From: Blattamonas nauphoetae
Taxonomy: Eukaryota; Preaxostyla; Oxymonadida
NCBI GenBank assembly: GCA_033064195.1
Contig: JARBJD010000578.1
Span: 1 to 31,774, forward strand
Direction: 5' to 3'
Length of the DNA stretch: 31,774 nucleotides
Shown here: positions 1-10,479 of the stretch, piece after piece
How the letters are laid out: each line of letters opens with the position of its first letter
Position numbering within the stretch: the stretch's first letter is position 1
Translations under genes and position numbers: made by a program
The notes under the pieces: model-generated
Told to the model about the DNA's origin: nothing
The model's database searches: none
What the model saw: the letters and a program-made list of their open reading frames with translations, nothing else

Positions 1-430
1 GGAGGCGCGATCGTGGAGAGGAGGAAGTGTGCGATCGTGTGGAGAGAGAAGGGACGGAAGATCGTTAAGAGGGAGGGAGTGTGCGTTCGAGTAGAGCAGG
101 AGTGCGCGATCGTGGAGAGGGAGGGAGGTGGAGATCGTGAAGAGGAGGGACGCGCGATCGTGGAGAGGAGGGAGTGTGCGATCGTGGAGAGGAGGGACGG
201 AAGATCGTGAAGAGGAGGGACGGAAGATCGTGGAGAGGAGGGAGTGTGCGATCGTGTAGAGCAGGGACGCGCGATCGTGGAGAGGAGGAAGTGTGCGATC
301 GTGGAGAGCAGGGAGTGTGCGATCGTGGAGAGGAGGGAGTGTGCGATCGAGGAGAGGAGGGACGGAAGATCGTGAAGAGGAGGGAGTGTGCGATCGTGAA
401 GAGGAGGGAGTGCGCGATCGTGGAGAGTGA
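1..430. repeat. Degenerate 20-24 bp minisatellite at the left edge
   Basis: About 18 imperfect copies of a purine-rich unit with the core GCGATCGTGGAGAGGAGGGA, separated by variable GTGT, ACGG or ACGC linkers. Unit length wanders between about 20 and 24 bp, so no single reading frame is kept, and the open frames on both strands are by-products of the repeat. The array starts before the window. It ends at about 427, where unique sequence begins shortly before the RHB-like gene on the minus strand. Not a CRISPR: there are no unique spacers. Confidence 0.9.
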
Positions 431-552
431 AAGTTCCTGTCGGCATTCCGAGTTCACTCTGAGTGTATCTCACGTAGTCAGGACTACTGTGTCGAGAGTG
501 GTTGTGAAGCGCGTCAGTGATGGCCTGTCCGGTGAAGTGAACGACAGTACCA

Positions 553-1918
553 TCAGAACGAGGTGATTGGGATAAGGTGACCACTGTTGAGGGTGAGGAC
601 GCATGTTGAGAGGAATATTGAATGAGTTGATGATTGAATCGAAGGATCGACGATGAATTCGTCGGATGTGCACTTCACTGAGAGCAGATTGTGTGTCAAG
701 CTCTGGAAAATCGAAGATGAGGAAGCGAGAAAAGGGGTGGCGATCATCCTTCCTTCGACGGCCGATTCTGCGAATCTCTGAAGAGTCGCTGTGGCCTCGT
801 CGAGAAGATTATACAAGATCCTGCTGGTGATGGCGTTTTGTGTTGGATGAGGGATCAGCGTACTGTCCAGTCTGTCCTCGTCAACGATCAGGTAATTCTC
901 GGCAATTGTCGTGGAGTCACAGTTCGTGATTCTTGTTGCGAACAACGACGAGCACCCTGGGTTCTGGAGCACGAACTCCATCCCTTCTGAAGAGTCGATT
1001 CCTCTGAATATCACGCTGTCCAGAACGAGCCCGGAGCTGTCTGCGAGGCGCATGGCACAACTCACCTCGCCTTCAGAGGGAGGACGGCAGCAGTCCATGA
1101 AGAGTATGAGGCAGAGACTGGCTGGAAAACCGAGCCTGAGATGGAAAGAGAGGAAGGGCCGGAGAGTGTCGCACTTCCATCAAACTGCGCTGAACACGCC
1201 ATGAACAAACAGCGACTGAACGTGATGTGGTTTTGAACGATGCCGTTGATTTCTGGATGATTCTGTTGAAGGAGGCGGCAAAGGGGTGAAGGAGACGTTC
1301 GAGCAGACGAGGGATTCTCCGTTGTTGAGTCCACACACCCTGTTCCACTAAGTTGGTTCGAGCTCATTGTGTCAGGAGGCGGGAAGAGAGGAGAGATGAG
1401 TCAACTGTGAGTTGAGTCGGTACGACTTGATTCTGTTCTGTCGAAAGTGTCCTGGGGAGAGAGGAGAGGACCAGTTCCAAGAACGAGGCTGGTGACGTGA
1501 ATGAGGAGACCGGAGCAGCTGACAGAAGCTGCACTGTTTATCTCAGAGCAAGGTGGTTGGGCGGAGGAGAATTTGCGGATTGGGGAAAAGGCAATCAGTG
1601 GAAGGAGTGTCCGAAGTTCACTCGATCTGGGAACAACGTCAATGAAAGAAATTGAACATCCATCGTTCACCTCAGAACAGACAAGCATAAATGGGGAACA
1701 TGCAGGATTTGAGATGATCATGCTTGACGAAATGACCACGTTGGAGTTCGAGAGTTGTCCGTTCGAAAGAAACATCCCTCGACAATCAATTATCATCCAT
1801 GAAACATAAATCGAACAATTTGAGAAGATAAATATGAATTTGATCGTTTCTTCATGGTAGTTTGCTTTGTTTTTCCACGTCCGAGATTCATGTTGACGAG
1901 CTTCGTCCACCAACCATG
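553..1918 (-). CDS. Right-handed beta-helix-like protein, 3' part
   Basis: Minus-strand coding sequence in three consecutive frame segments: about 1918-1401, 1367-1062 and 1098-553, the last ending in TGA. The peptides are Ser/Thr/Asn/Cys-rich with short hydrophobic strands and NC turns, for example SSLFATRITNC and GLVLDSVIFRG, as in parallel beta-helix repeats of large protist surface proteins. There is no catalytic motif; a role at the cell surface or in adhesion is only the family expectation. The segments abut closely, so they are one gene with indels (decay or sequence error) rather than three genes. The upstream boundary is the mariner-type MITE at 1921-2243; upstream sequence of the same flavour continues to about 2870. 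Naming rests on composition and strand pattern, not on a diagnostic motif. Confidence 0.45.
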
Positions 1919-1920
1919 TA

Positions 1921-2243
1921 CAGGGTGAGCCAAAAGTAACCTTCTCTAGGGGCCGATCAAAGCCTTTTTCGACAAAAGTTAAAAAAGAGAGTTTCAAGAC
2001 GTGAAATATGAAGAGAGTGATCATTAAAGCTTAACTGAATTCTCGTTCGTTTTTTGTCAGAAATCGGGACATGCGAACGATCTGACTTCATTCGTACACT
2101 GCACTGAAGTTGATTAGAAAGAAATCAGTGAATGAGGTGGTGAGCAAACAGTATAGCGACAACGATCTCTATTTGATGTTTGTTTTCGAAAAGATGACAT
2201 AAAAACACAATTGTGGGATGAAGGTTACTTTTGGCTCACCCTG
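1921..2243. mobile_element. Mariner-type MITE, 323 bp
   Basis: Perfect terminal inverted repeats of at least 23 bp begin CAGGGTGAGCCAAAAGTAAC at 1921 and end with the reverse complement at 2243. A TA duplication flanks it (1919-1920 and 2244-2245). TA target sites and CAGGGTG-type ends are characteristic of Tc1/mariner elements. The 323 bp interior has no transposase frame, so it is non-autonomous. It lies between two stretches of RHB-like coding sequence on the minus strand and probably interrupts that gene. The near-perfect termini suggest a fairly recent insertion. Confidence 0.85.
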
Positions 2244-2386
2244 TAGAATAGATTCTTGTTTCTTTTCCTCGAAGATTCATCGTCGTTGATGAGACTAGGT
2301 ACTGATGCGCATGATATTTATCGTATTTTAAATCGAGTATGCGGTGAAATCCGTCTTGATCGCCATTTTCTCGTGTCGGCTTCTCT

Positions 2387-2870
2387 TCAATCGCAAGTCA
2401 GAGCAGAATGATGAAATATCGTCAGAGTCGCACTTGGTGGTTTGTTTCGGAAGTTGATCGAGAAAAAGTGAGTCATCCGCCTAATCATCGGAGGCTGGTT
2501 GTAAATTGGCTGCCCACGTTCGTTCCGCAATTCTTTGCATGAATAAGACCCGCTCAACACATCATTTCCCGTGTGTACGATGAGGGAATCTGTTTCATTC
2601 TGTGGCGGTAGCCTATTTTCGGAGAGCGGCACGTTCAGATCCTCCTTCCGTTTGGCTTCGATACAGTTCTCGATTGTGAGTGAGTCGGAGATTGTGTCAA
2701 ATCTGAAGAGGTGATTGGTTCCTTCAAATCACGTTCTGACAAAGAGAAAGGCGGAGTTATGGACAGTGACGGGAACGGGATGTCCTTGAAGTTCTCCGTG
2801 TTGTTCGGAAGAACAGAGGAGGTATGTGGTTCGGCGAATTGATGAAAATGAGTATAGAAACAATAAAGAT
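2387..2870 (-). CDS. Probable upstream part of the RHB-like gene
   Basis: Two overlapping minus-strand frames, roughly 2874-2635 and 2720-2387, together look coding. The downstream one contains SDSLTIENCIEAKRKEDLN and later NDVLSGSYSCKELRNERG, and ends in TGA at 2387. LTIENC is the kind of strand-turn expected of a beta-helix coil. The segment is separated from the 553-1918 part by the mariner MITE and about 140 bp. It overlaps the start of dispersed-repeat copy 1 near 2850, so its 5' end has probably been lost or was never there. Weakly supported; it could be a decayed fragment. Confidence 0.3.
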
Positions 2871-3598
2871 GCATACTGATGTTGGGAGTTTTTCCTATTT
2901 CATTTCTTTCTGTTTATTTCAGATTGTTACACGATCAAGTCATCTATGTCGGATAAATGATGAGAAACATGGGAAGAAGAGGGTAATAACAGCGGAGATA
3001 CATACTGATGGAGTGATTTTTCACCAGATTAATTCGATACGATATCAATGACAAGAAGAAGAGGAGTCAATTCTGGGTCAAGTGGTTTTTCACGAATTTG
3101 GATTCAACACAGACAAAATTGATTTAGAACCCGACAATAGAAGGGTTGAATGTAGAACGGAAGTCAAATTGCGGAATGAGAGGTCCTGAAAGAAAAGAGA
3201 TGACGAAGACAACTCATCGTGGGGAAGAGGATCGGGACAAATCGGACATGTCCGATTTGTCCGATTTGTCCTCTTTTGAGATAAGTGCAGAAGTTGGATG
3301 AACTAATTGAGAGAAAGTTCCAGTGTGAATATAAGGTGCTTGTCCGATTTGTCCTCCTCTTTGTCCTCTCTTGGGCCGATCGTCCTCTAAACTCCTAATT
3401 AGGAGTTTAGGAGACAGAGCCCCTACGGCTCGTGATTCACCACCAAACTGATTTTCACACATATTAACGCCCTTTTTAGTGTCATACGATGGATATGATC
3501 GAATATTGAAGGATCAAGTCTGCTATATAGTCAGAAAATTCCATGAAAAAAGTGCGGGGTGAAGAAACTTCTTTTCAGACATTTTGAAGCATTCTCTG
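2850..3598. repeat. Dispersed repeat copy 1, left half
   Basis: This stretch aligns by eye with 10480-11219 over its whole length. Shared blocks include GATGAACTAATTGAGAGAAA, CAGTGTGAATATAAGGTG and CTCTTGGGCCGATCGTCCT. It carries two perfect palindromes: 28 bp at 3235-3262 (arms GGACAAATCGGACA) and 24 bp at 3387-3410 (arms CTAAACTCCTAA). The right half of the same copy resumes at 6238 after a hAT-like insertion. No protein is evident. The family may be a non-autonomous element or a long foldback repeat; its true ends were not found. Confidence 0.75.
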
Positions 3599-6229
3599 TA
3601 GGCATGGCTGACCGGCACTGACCGGTCAGTTTTCGCCGAAAAGTACTGACGGTCACTGACCGGAGAAATATCGGAACCCATAATCGGAATTTACCATTTC
3701 TCCGAAGTGTTTTCAGGTTAAACAGAGAATTGAGTTATTGACATGAGGTGTGATAGAAACCATGAATCAGACACAGAAATGACTCTATTCGTGATAATTA
3801 AATCAGATTCAATCAGAAAGAACTTACAAATACCTGTTCTTGGCGTTCAGAGAGTGAAAGTACGATCAATGGGTTCGATCTGACCTGTCACCCACAGATT
3901 TGCCCTCTTGTGAAACAGTCGTGAATCCAACGGATTTTCAATTCACATGAATTCAATTCACGAAGTGGAAGAGTCGGATAATGTTAAAAAGGTTGAATAC
4001 TGGACACGTAGTTAGGATCTCTTCTTCCTTCGTCTCTCAACATCCCCTCCTTCATCCCATCGCTTGTTTTATCTCCTGGACCCCTCTCTTCGCATCGCAT
4101 CTCTCTTCATCTTGTCTCCATCAACTCATCCTTTGTGCCGATCAAGACGACGAGTCTGACGACCCCGTAGCACATAACTGACTGAATCACCACAACCCGC
4201 TCGTCATCCTCCCTCGATCCGAACTCGCTCTTCTCGCGTCGCAGCTGCTCCTTCTCCTCTTCCAGCCGCTAAAGGCGTGCCCGCTCTGTGTTCTGTTTGA
4301 TCAAAAGCTGCTCTCGTCTGTCCTCGTCCGTTCTCCTCTGGAGCTACCGCTTGTGCTCGACCTTGAGGCGTTTCTCCCGCTGATCCGCTACTTTCATCTG
4401 CACCACCTGCTTCTTGGAGACGCGTTGTTTTCACACTTCTTTCTCCTTTTTTCCTGTTCTGGCGAGCGAGTCAGCTGGGCAGCGCGCTTCTTCATTCCCA
4501 GAGCAGCCAGCTTGTCTTTAGCGGCGGAGAGCACCGACTCTCCCTCCTCCCTCAGATTGTTGAAGCGAGACACCATCCTCTTCTTGGCTTCCTTCGCTTT
4601 CGCTTCGGCTGCCGATATAGCTTCCTTCCCTTCTTCGTGTGCATGCTCGATTTCTTCCTTTCCTGTCTTCCACATTTCATCGCGTTCCTTCCTCAGATTC
4701 GCCGCGTGTCGTTCAGCTTCGTGTTTGATCATCTCTGCCCTTTGCCGGAACTTGCAGCTTGTGTGTTCGAGATCCTTCCTTTACAGTTTCATCGACTCTG
4801 CCTTCTTCTTCAGTTCTTCTCCTTGCTGCTTCAGTCTCTCTCCGTCTTGGTTGTACTTCTCCCCAATCGTTTTAAGGTCTTCGATGCCCTTCCGAACTCG
4901 TTCTTTGGCACTTTTGTGAACCGTCTCAAAATCATTCAGACGGCCCATTTCGGCTGCTAGACCTTCTGTATCGCCTTCCTTCCCTTCTTTTGTGCGATTG
5001 TTCGCTGGTGATCGCATTTTCGCAGCAGACAAACGAGACATGGACGGCTTGACGAACTCGTCTTTGCAGCTGAAGTAGCAGCCATCAAATTCGGAAATGC
5101 AGAACGGCATGTTGTGCAGTCGGCATTTTGACATCCAGTTTGAGCCGACGGAGTCTTCATCGTCTTCAGTTAAGGGAGTGTCCTCGTTGCCATCCCGAGA
5201 TTGGAGAGGACGATTCACAGCGATGGATTGGTTCATGTTGCTCTTTTGCGAGGTTTCCTTCACATCGACACACTTTTGAGTGCCGAAAGAGTCCAGCGAC
5301 ACCTGACACGACATGATCGTGTTGGTACAAGTTCCGAGGCACGTTTCCAGCGATGATTCCGTTTCCCACACCATATCAGCAAAGTGGGCATCGATTGGCG
5401 AAGAATGTGTGGTGTTTGACGTTGTGTTGTCCCATCTGGTCCTGTTTGTTGTGTTCTGCACAGCAGCCGAATAGATGGACGAGAATGTCTGGTTTTTGTG
5501 TCCCCCAAACTTCATCAGGCAAAGTGTGTCGCATTCTGATACATGCTTGCCGCATTCCGACGCTTTGCCCATCATACAAACGCCCAGTTCCTGGTTCACA
5601 TCTTGGGACTCGCTCTGTACATGCGAGCATTCATCGATGCATTCTGACGATGACAGAGCCAAGCATCTCTCTGCATTTTGTATGCAGGCGTTGAGACACG
5701 CGTTGGTTCCCTTGTTTGAGATGGACTCGGATTCGCATTGGATGAGGCAATCCTCACGCTCTGGCACACACTGTTGGATGCAGCCGGTGAGGCAGGAAAC
5801 ACACGCAGAGTGGTCGGTCGATGAGGAGCACACGTTGTCGCACTTCTCCTAGCATTGATCCACACACATCAGAATCTGGGAAAGGAGAAAGACGTAGCGG
5901 GGATCAGAGTTGATACCATCGAGGTTTCAATCTAAAATAGATGTGAGGAGGAGAAAATGAACTATTTGTGCAACCGCTTCCGATTAAAGTTTTTGTTTAA
6001 GCCAAATTTCGCGAGACTGTCTTGATCCATCCCCACTTTTTTACAGGCGAGCAGAAACAATGGAATGAAGGTTGCCAAACGGGATCAATTAGAAAATATT
6101 GACTGATATATCTGTTTGTTCGCCGATTTCTCGATTATAGAATGTGTTTTATTGTATTGCTGAGATCTGACCCTTTTAAATATTCTCGGGTGACACTGAC
6201 CGGCACTTTTGGCCGGTCAGCCATGCCTA
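3599..6229. mobile_element. hAT-like DNA element (2631 bp) with a cargo gene
   Basis: The ends are inverted copies of TAGGCATGGCTGACCGG: 17 bp perfect at 3599-3615 and 6213-6229. They are flanked by a perfect 8 bp target duplication ATTCTCTG at 3591-3598 and 6230-6237. An 8 bp duplication with TAGG-type ends is the hAT signature. TGACCGG and its complement recur within both termini, like hAT subterminal transposase sites. The interior has no hAT transposase; its only visible gene is the minus-strand cysteine-rich/coiled-coil gene at 4107-5869. The element is therefore non-autonomous and either captured a host gene or carries an accessory one. It sits inside dispersed-repeat copy 1, whose halves rejoin cleanly when it is removed. 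Confidence 0.85.
4107..5869 (-). CDS. Cysteine-rich, coiled-coil protein (UAR = Gln code)
   Basis: About 585 residues when TAA/TAG are read as Gln. The N-terminal ~280 residues are rich in paired cysteines (CVSCLTGC, CLNACIQN, ECIDECSH, CLGTCTNT, CYFSCKDEF), suggesting a disulfide-rich extracellular or lumenal domain. Residues ~290-560 are Lys/Glu/Arg-rich heptad sequence typical of a coiled coil, and the tail VMCYGVVRLVVLIG is hydrophobic. In-frame TAG at 5849-5851, TAA at 4781-4783, and TAG at 4344-4346 and 4269-4271 all fall where Gln suits (DQC-Q-EKC, MKL-Q-RKD, HKR-Q-LQR). TGA at 4107-4109 is the stop. One frame change lies at a T4 run (4428-4431), possibly a sequencing indel. The start is uncertain: ATG at 5867-5869 is simplest, but an ATG at 5917-5919 followed by a ~41 nt GT-AG intron also works. 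The whole gene lies inside the hAT-like element. Family not recognised. Confidence 0.7.
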
Positions 6230-6237
6230 ATTCTCTG

Positions 6238-6480
6238 GCATTGAACAGGTCCGAATAGAGACAAAGAGTGTTTGAAGAACAGAGAGAAGGTGAATTCAGA
6301 TGAAATGGAGGAAAACAAAGCTGATTTTCCGAGGAGGACAGGACCCCTGTCCTCTGTCCTCAAGATTTTGTCCTTCGTCCGTCCTCTTAACATCATAATT
6401 ATGATGTTAAGTTGTCCTGTCCTCCTCGCTTTTTGTCCTCCCTCCACTTTTTCGTGTCCGATTCTGAAATTGAAGGAAAA
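6238..6480. repeat. Dispersed repeat copy 1, right half
   Basis: Aligns by eye with 28040-28240. Shared blocks include ATAGAGACAAAGAGTGTTTG, GAGAGAAGGTGAATTCAGAT and CTCTGTCCTCAAGATTT. It contains a perfect 26 bp palindrome at 6386-6411 (arms CTTAACATCATAA) and a GAGGACAGG hairpin at about 6332-6352. It continues directly from 3598 once the hAT-like element and one copy of its duplication are removed. The following stretch, 6481-6743, holds nothing recognisable. Confidence 0.75.
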
Positions 6481-6743
6481 TTGCGATTTTGTGGCGTTTT
6501 CGGTGATAATAATGCATTTTAAGGCTGTTTTTGGCTCCTCGTGGTGATAGAAGTGACAGTGAACGAGTTGGAGGTCGAAACTTTTATTATGGTTTGATCA
6601 GAATCTGACTCTTCTCAAATTGTCTTCTTTGATAAAATTTCATTTAGGAAATGGAAGCAAACATCTTTTCCAATCCCTCAACTCACATATTTCCTCGGTT
6701 CTCGACTGCCTCGTAACAAAAAATGCTGTGAGAAAACATGAAA

Positions 6744-9700
6744 TCAGCTGTGTCTTCTGAAACTTCGTTTGGAAGTGTCGAGTATGTTAATCGTGAAGAA
6801 TGTTCTTTTGTTGCATCCGACAGCGAGAGAAGGTTGATTGGAGAGAGCGTGGGTGGCTGAGAGGACGGTGTTCTTCGGGTTAGCGGTGGTCGCGGATTGC
6901 ATCCATCTCTGTCGTTGGATGAACGACAAATTGGGTCATCTCTCGCTCTGCAATGGCTGACAACATGATTTGCTTCAGAAGGGCCGCGATCGACGTGACG
7001 AACTGATTGCTGGACGGAGGAGCGAGGTGTAGCCTGGAGGAAGCTGTTGATGCAGTAGATTCAGAACGGCTCGCTTCGGAGTGGGCACTTTGATGAATGA
7101 ATCGTGGGCCGAGTTTTGGCCAAATGGTATCGAATGAATGCGAAGCTGTTCAAAAGAGAAGATGGCAGAGATCTCGACGGAGTGTCATCTGTTCTTCTCC
7201 TCCAAATCGTTCGTTTTGAGCAGATGCCTGACCGTATTCCGCCACTCCTGCTCAGAGCGGTCCTGTCCCATCAGCCACGTCCGAAGCTATTGGATAGTGG
7301 CGTCCATCTGGAGGATAGAGACGTTCCAAGTGGAGAAAGGGGAGCACAGAGTAGATTGAGTTCGGCGGGAGGACCTCGTTCACAGCTGCACTTTCGAATC
7401 TCGTTTTCGCAGCATCTTAGGCATCCCGATCGTGCTCCTCGTTGAAAACGGTGTTGGTGGCGGAGGGATGTCTGGCCAGATATGGGTTTCAGCATTTCCT
7501 GGATGCTCTGGAGGCAGTTGAGGCGTTTCAGAGAAATGACGTTCGGGGGAGCTGGAGTTGGTGATTCCGTAGATCAAAAACAGGTTGGGCATGTCTCGTG
7601 AAGGGATGTGTTGGAATCCTGTGAAGACTGACAGTCTGTCGAAGATGAGAGGAACTCTGACTCGCGCTGTGAACGGGATGTGAGTGTTGGGTGACAAGTC
7701 TTCGGTGAAGTGGGAGTTGGAGAGGGGGGAAGAAGCAGTACGTGAGATAGAAGAACCCGCTCGCGAAGAGAATCTTCAAGAACACTCGATTCATTAGCTC
7801 GTGGGGTCCGCTGAAGACGATGAAATCTGGTCTGTCCTCCTCGTTCAGATGGTGCTTCGCGGTGTGGATCTGATCCAACTGTCCATTGCAGTTGCTGTTC
7901 CTTCCCGACAGACACGTGTCGCCATTCCGATTTGGAGCGACTACCACAGCGACAGGTTCAACCGATTTGCACTTCCGAAACTGTCTCGATCCCTCTGCGA
8001 CGAAGAGAGCGGCACGAGGGAGGAATCTGTGAAGACGTGGTGATTGAAGCGGAATAGGACGTTCATCACATCTGCTGTTTTTCCCATTATCAGCCTCTTC
8101 TCCAAAAGCGGGTCGAGCAGAGTCTTCACGAAAAAAGTGTTTTGTTTTGGGATGAATCGGTGGAGGAGACACATCGTGACTGCCACAGACATCGCACTTG
8201 TGACGATTTCCTTCTTCAGAACGGTCATTGTGAGGAGTTCACTTGTGACGAACTCGTTCAATTCCTTGATCGTCTGGCTCAGGTTGCTGCACATGTCGCA
8301 TCTCTTCAATCAACACCTCCACAATCAACTCCATCCTTTCCACCAGATTCGTCTCGGTCAGGAATATTGCCAACGACTTCTGTTCTGTCGTCAGGCCTTC
8401 GAGAATGAGCTTGCTTCCCGACACGCTGGTCTGGCCCTCGCTCTCGATCCGAAAGAGGGTGGCGTCGTCAATCCAGTTCCAGACATGGAGGATGACAGCC
8501 GGGCAGAGAGTCAGCTGCGACTGTGGAGTGAGACTCACATCTAACTCCCGCATCACTTGGAGGATGTGAGCTGCGTGGTTCGTTGTCGGCTGCTTGGACG
8601 AATCGAAAGGAACCACGAGAAGGAGCAAGTTGTACAGATCCAGCAGAGGTGGAGAAGGCATAGTGACGTCTCTCAGATCCTCCATCGACGAGGTTGTGAT
8701 GTTGATGAGCGACAAATCCGCTCGGCCGAGGATATCCAAGTGTTGCTTGCTCGTCTGTGGGTGATGTTGAGAGGGTGAAGCTCTGTTCGACTGATTGATG
8801 TTCAGACAGCGTCTGATGAAACAACAGTACCTCAGTTGAGATTTCAGCCAAGCGAGATTGGATGATTTCGTGTGGGTCGTGCGGCATTCCTTTGAGTTGG
8901 ACTTGCGAAAGATAGTACTGAAGCAGTCTTGCTTTCGTTGGAAAGGAGCATATCGAATTGAGAGCGGATGTCAGCTCAATCGTGTGGATCTCCTCCTATT
9001 TGCAGAACAGCTTCACAAATTGGGTGAAGTATTGCAGGAACTCCACGCAATCCGCGGCTGACTGCGTGAGCTTCGTCCACATGTTCGGAAGTGTCGTAAA
9101 CACTGGCTCGAGAACGCGGAGAGTGGCCCGAGGAAGGCGACTACGCCTTCTCACGACGGGATGAGGTTGACGTCTTCGAGGAGGATGGGTGGTTGTGTGA
9201 CTTGCGTTTGGCGGGTGACGAACCCGTTGACGGAGGACACAGCTTTGAGCATCATAGTGGTCATGTGTGAAGATTGTGAGATTACGATGAGCAAATCAGA
9301 CACCGTAAAGATTATCTCTGAGAGATGGAGGAGTTGCTTGAGGAATTAAGACGAATGAGCCAGTACTCCACACGACGCAAGCATCGTCGAAAACTTGCCA
9401 GCTTGGCCAGTGACAACGTAACCGATGGGAGGCGGGATGGATCACTTTGTCTGCCTTCGATCTTACTTCGTGTGGAGTCGTTGGAGATCTGTTTTCCTGT
9501 GCAGACTGGTTGAAGATGCTGAGGTAGTGGGTGATGGTCTTCTTCACAATCGCAGCAGCTGGTTCAGATTCTCGGGTGTGGTGGTGATTGTCTGGTTGGC
9601 ATGGCAGAACGACTGGAGACCGTTCAGGGGAGCGTTGGTGGGATGGACGAGCACCTCTTCGCGCTGCTTGATTTACTCGGAGATGTGAAGGATGACACGT

Positions 9701-9991
9701 CGCACGTCGCCAAGGCACTGTTTTGCTTCCACAGATTGACAAAGAGCGTGGCGAGGTCAGAGGAGGATGGTGATTGGCAGGTGAGGACGTCACCGTTGGT
9801 GGAGTCGTTGCGGTGTGAAGAGGACCATGTCTGTCATCGTCAGGATGGTAGTATTCCGTTCAATCATCTTTCTTCCTCCCTCTATTGTCTCCAACACCTT
9901 CGACTTCGCAAAGGGGATGAACGAGTTGATCGCATGTGTCATCCACTTAATGAGCAGGTTCTTGAATTTCAGTATTGACTATTTCATCCAT
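6744..9991 (-). CDS. Large unidentified protein, about 1,080 residues
   Basis: Minus-strand coding sequence from a possible ATG (9989-9991) to TGA (6744-6746), carried by successive frames. Well-supported stretches: RVILHISE-Q-IKQREEV (TAA at 9673-9675), GVLAHSS-Q-FLKQLLHLSE (TAA at 9346-9348), FVKLFCK-Q-EEIHTIE (TAG at 8996-8998), then about 165 uninterrupted residues at 8739-8239. The three UAR codons read well as Gln. A degenerate P-loop-like GQAGKFST near 9390 and the string MEDLRDVTMPSPPLLDLY near 8665 distantly recall dynein heavy-chain AAA and stalk sequence, but order and spacing were not confirmed. Several frame changes interrupt it. It lies between the two dispersed-repeat copies and outside both large TIR elements, so it is probably resident host sequence. 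Product not assigned. Confidence 0.5.
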
Positions 9992-10479
9992 CTCCACTTT
10001 GCTGCGTACTTCAAAAACAGTTGAGTTGAATATTGCATTCGAAAGAGTAGTGCGAATGTTTGGGAACGATCTGTGTTTAATCAGTTGGCCAGAGGTTTCG
10101 AGATCATTGCTTACTACCCCACTGATTGTTTTAGGGTCTTCATAGCTGTGACTTGGGAAAGTGTGCTTTATTGAACTTCCGGGGATATTAGCGGTGGCTT
10201 GGAGAGGATCGCCAGTGTCTCGTCAGGTACCGTGCTTTGGAGGATGGAAATGGATGCATTCTGTCTTACATCGCATTTTGAATGGGGAATTCAGGCGAGA
10301 GAGGAAGAATACTTCCACGGGAACTCTGAGGAAGGCTGACCCCCAAACGGTCTATAAGACGGGTTTCAATCACGTCTTGTCATATCAGAGAAGTTCCGAA
10401 GTAGGAAGAAGGAGGACATAAAGAGGAGGAGAGACGGTGTGAGAGACTCCGTAGCATATCCCACGATCTCCATTTCAGA
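9992..10479. other. Intergenic stretch, nothing convincing
   Basis: A short plus-strand open frame at 10161-10421 has no recognisable motif and average composition. No RNA gene, promoter element or repeat was recognised. It separates the probable 5' end of the minus-strand gene from dispersed-repeat copy 2. Confidence 0.5.

Noticed and set aside
1-430. CRISPR array
   Set aside because: Neither this array nor those at 25302-27057 and 29270-31774 has unique spacers; they are eukaryotic-type minisatellites.
13-566. Repeat-derived frames at the left edge
   Set aside because: Degenerate minisatellite with varying unit length on both strands.
1919-2024. Extension of the minus-strand RHB frame up to 2024
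   Set aside because: This part lies within the mariner MITE terminus and is not host coding sequence.
8044-8544. Plus-strand frame of 166 residues
   Set aside because: Shadow of the better-supported minus-strand gene: the opposite frames have more protein-like composition and continuity.
6744-9991. Firm dynein assignment for this gene
   Set aside because: The P-loop-like GQAGKFST is degenerate and only scattered strings resemble stalk sequence; not enough for a name.
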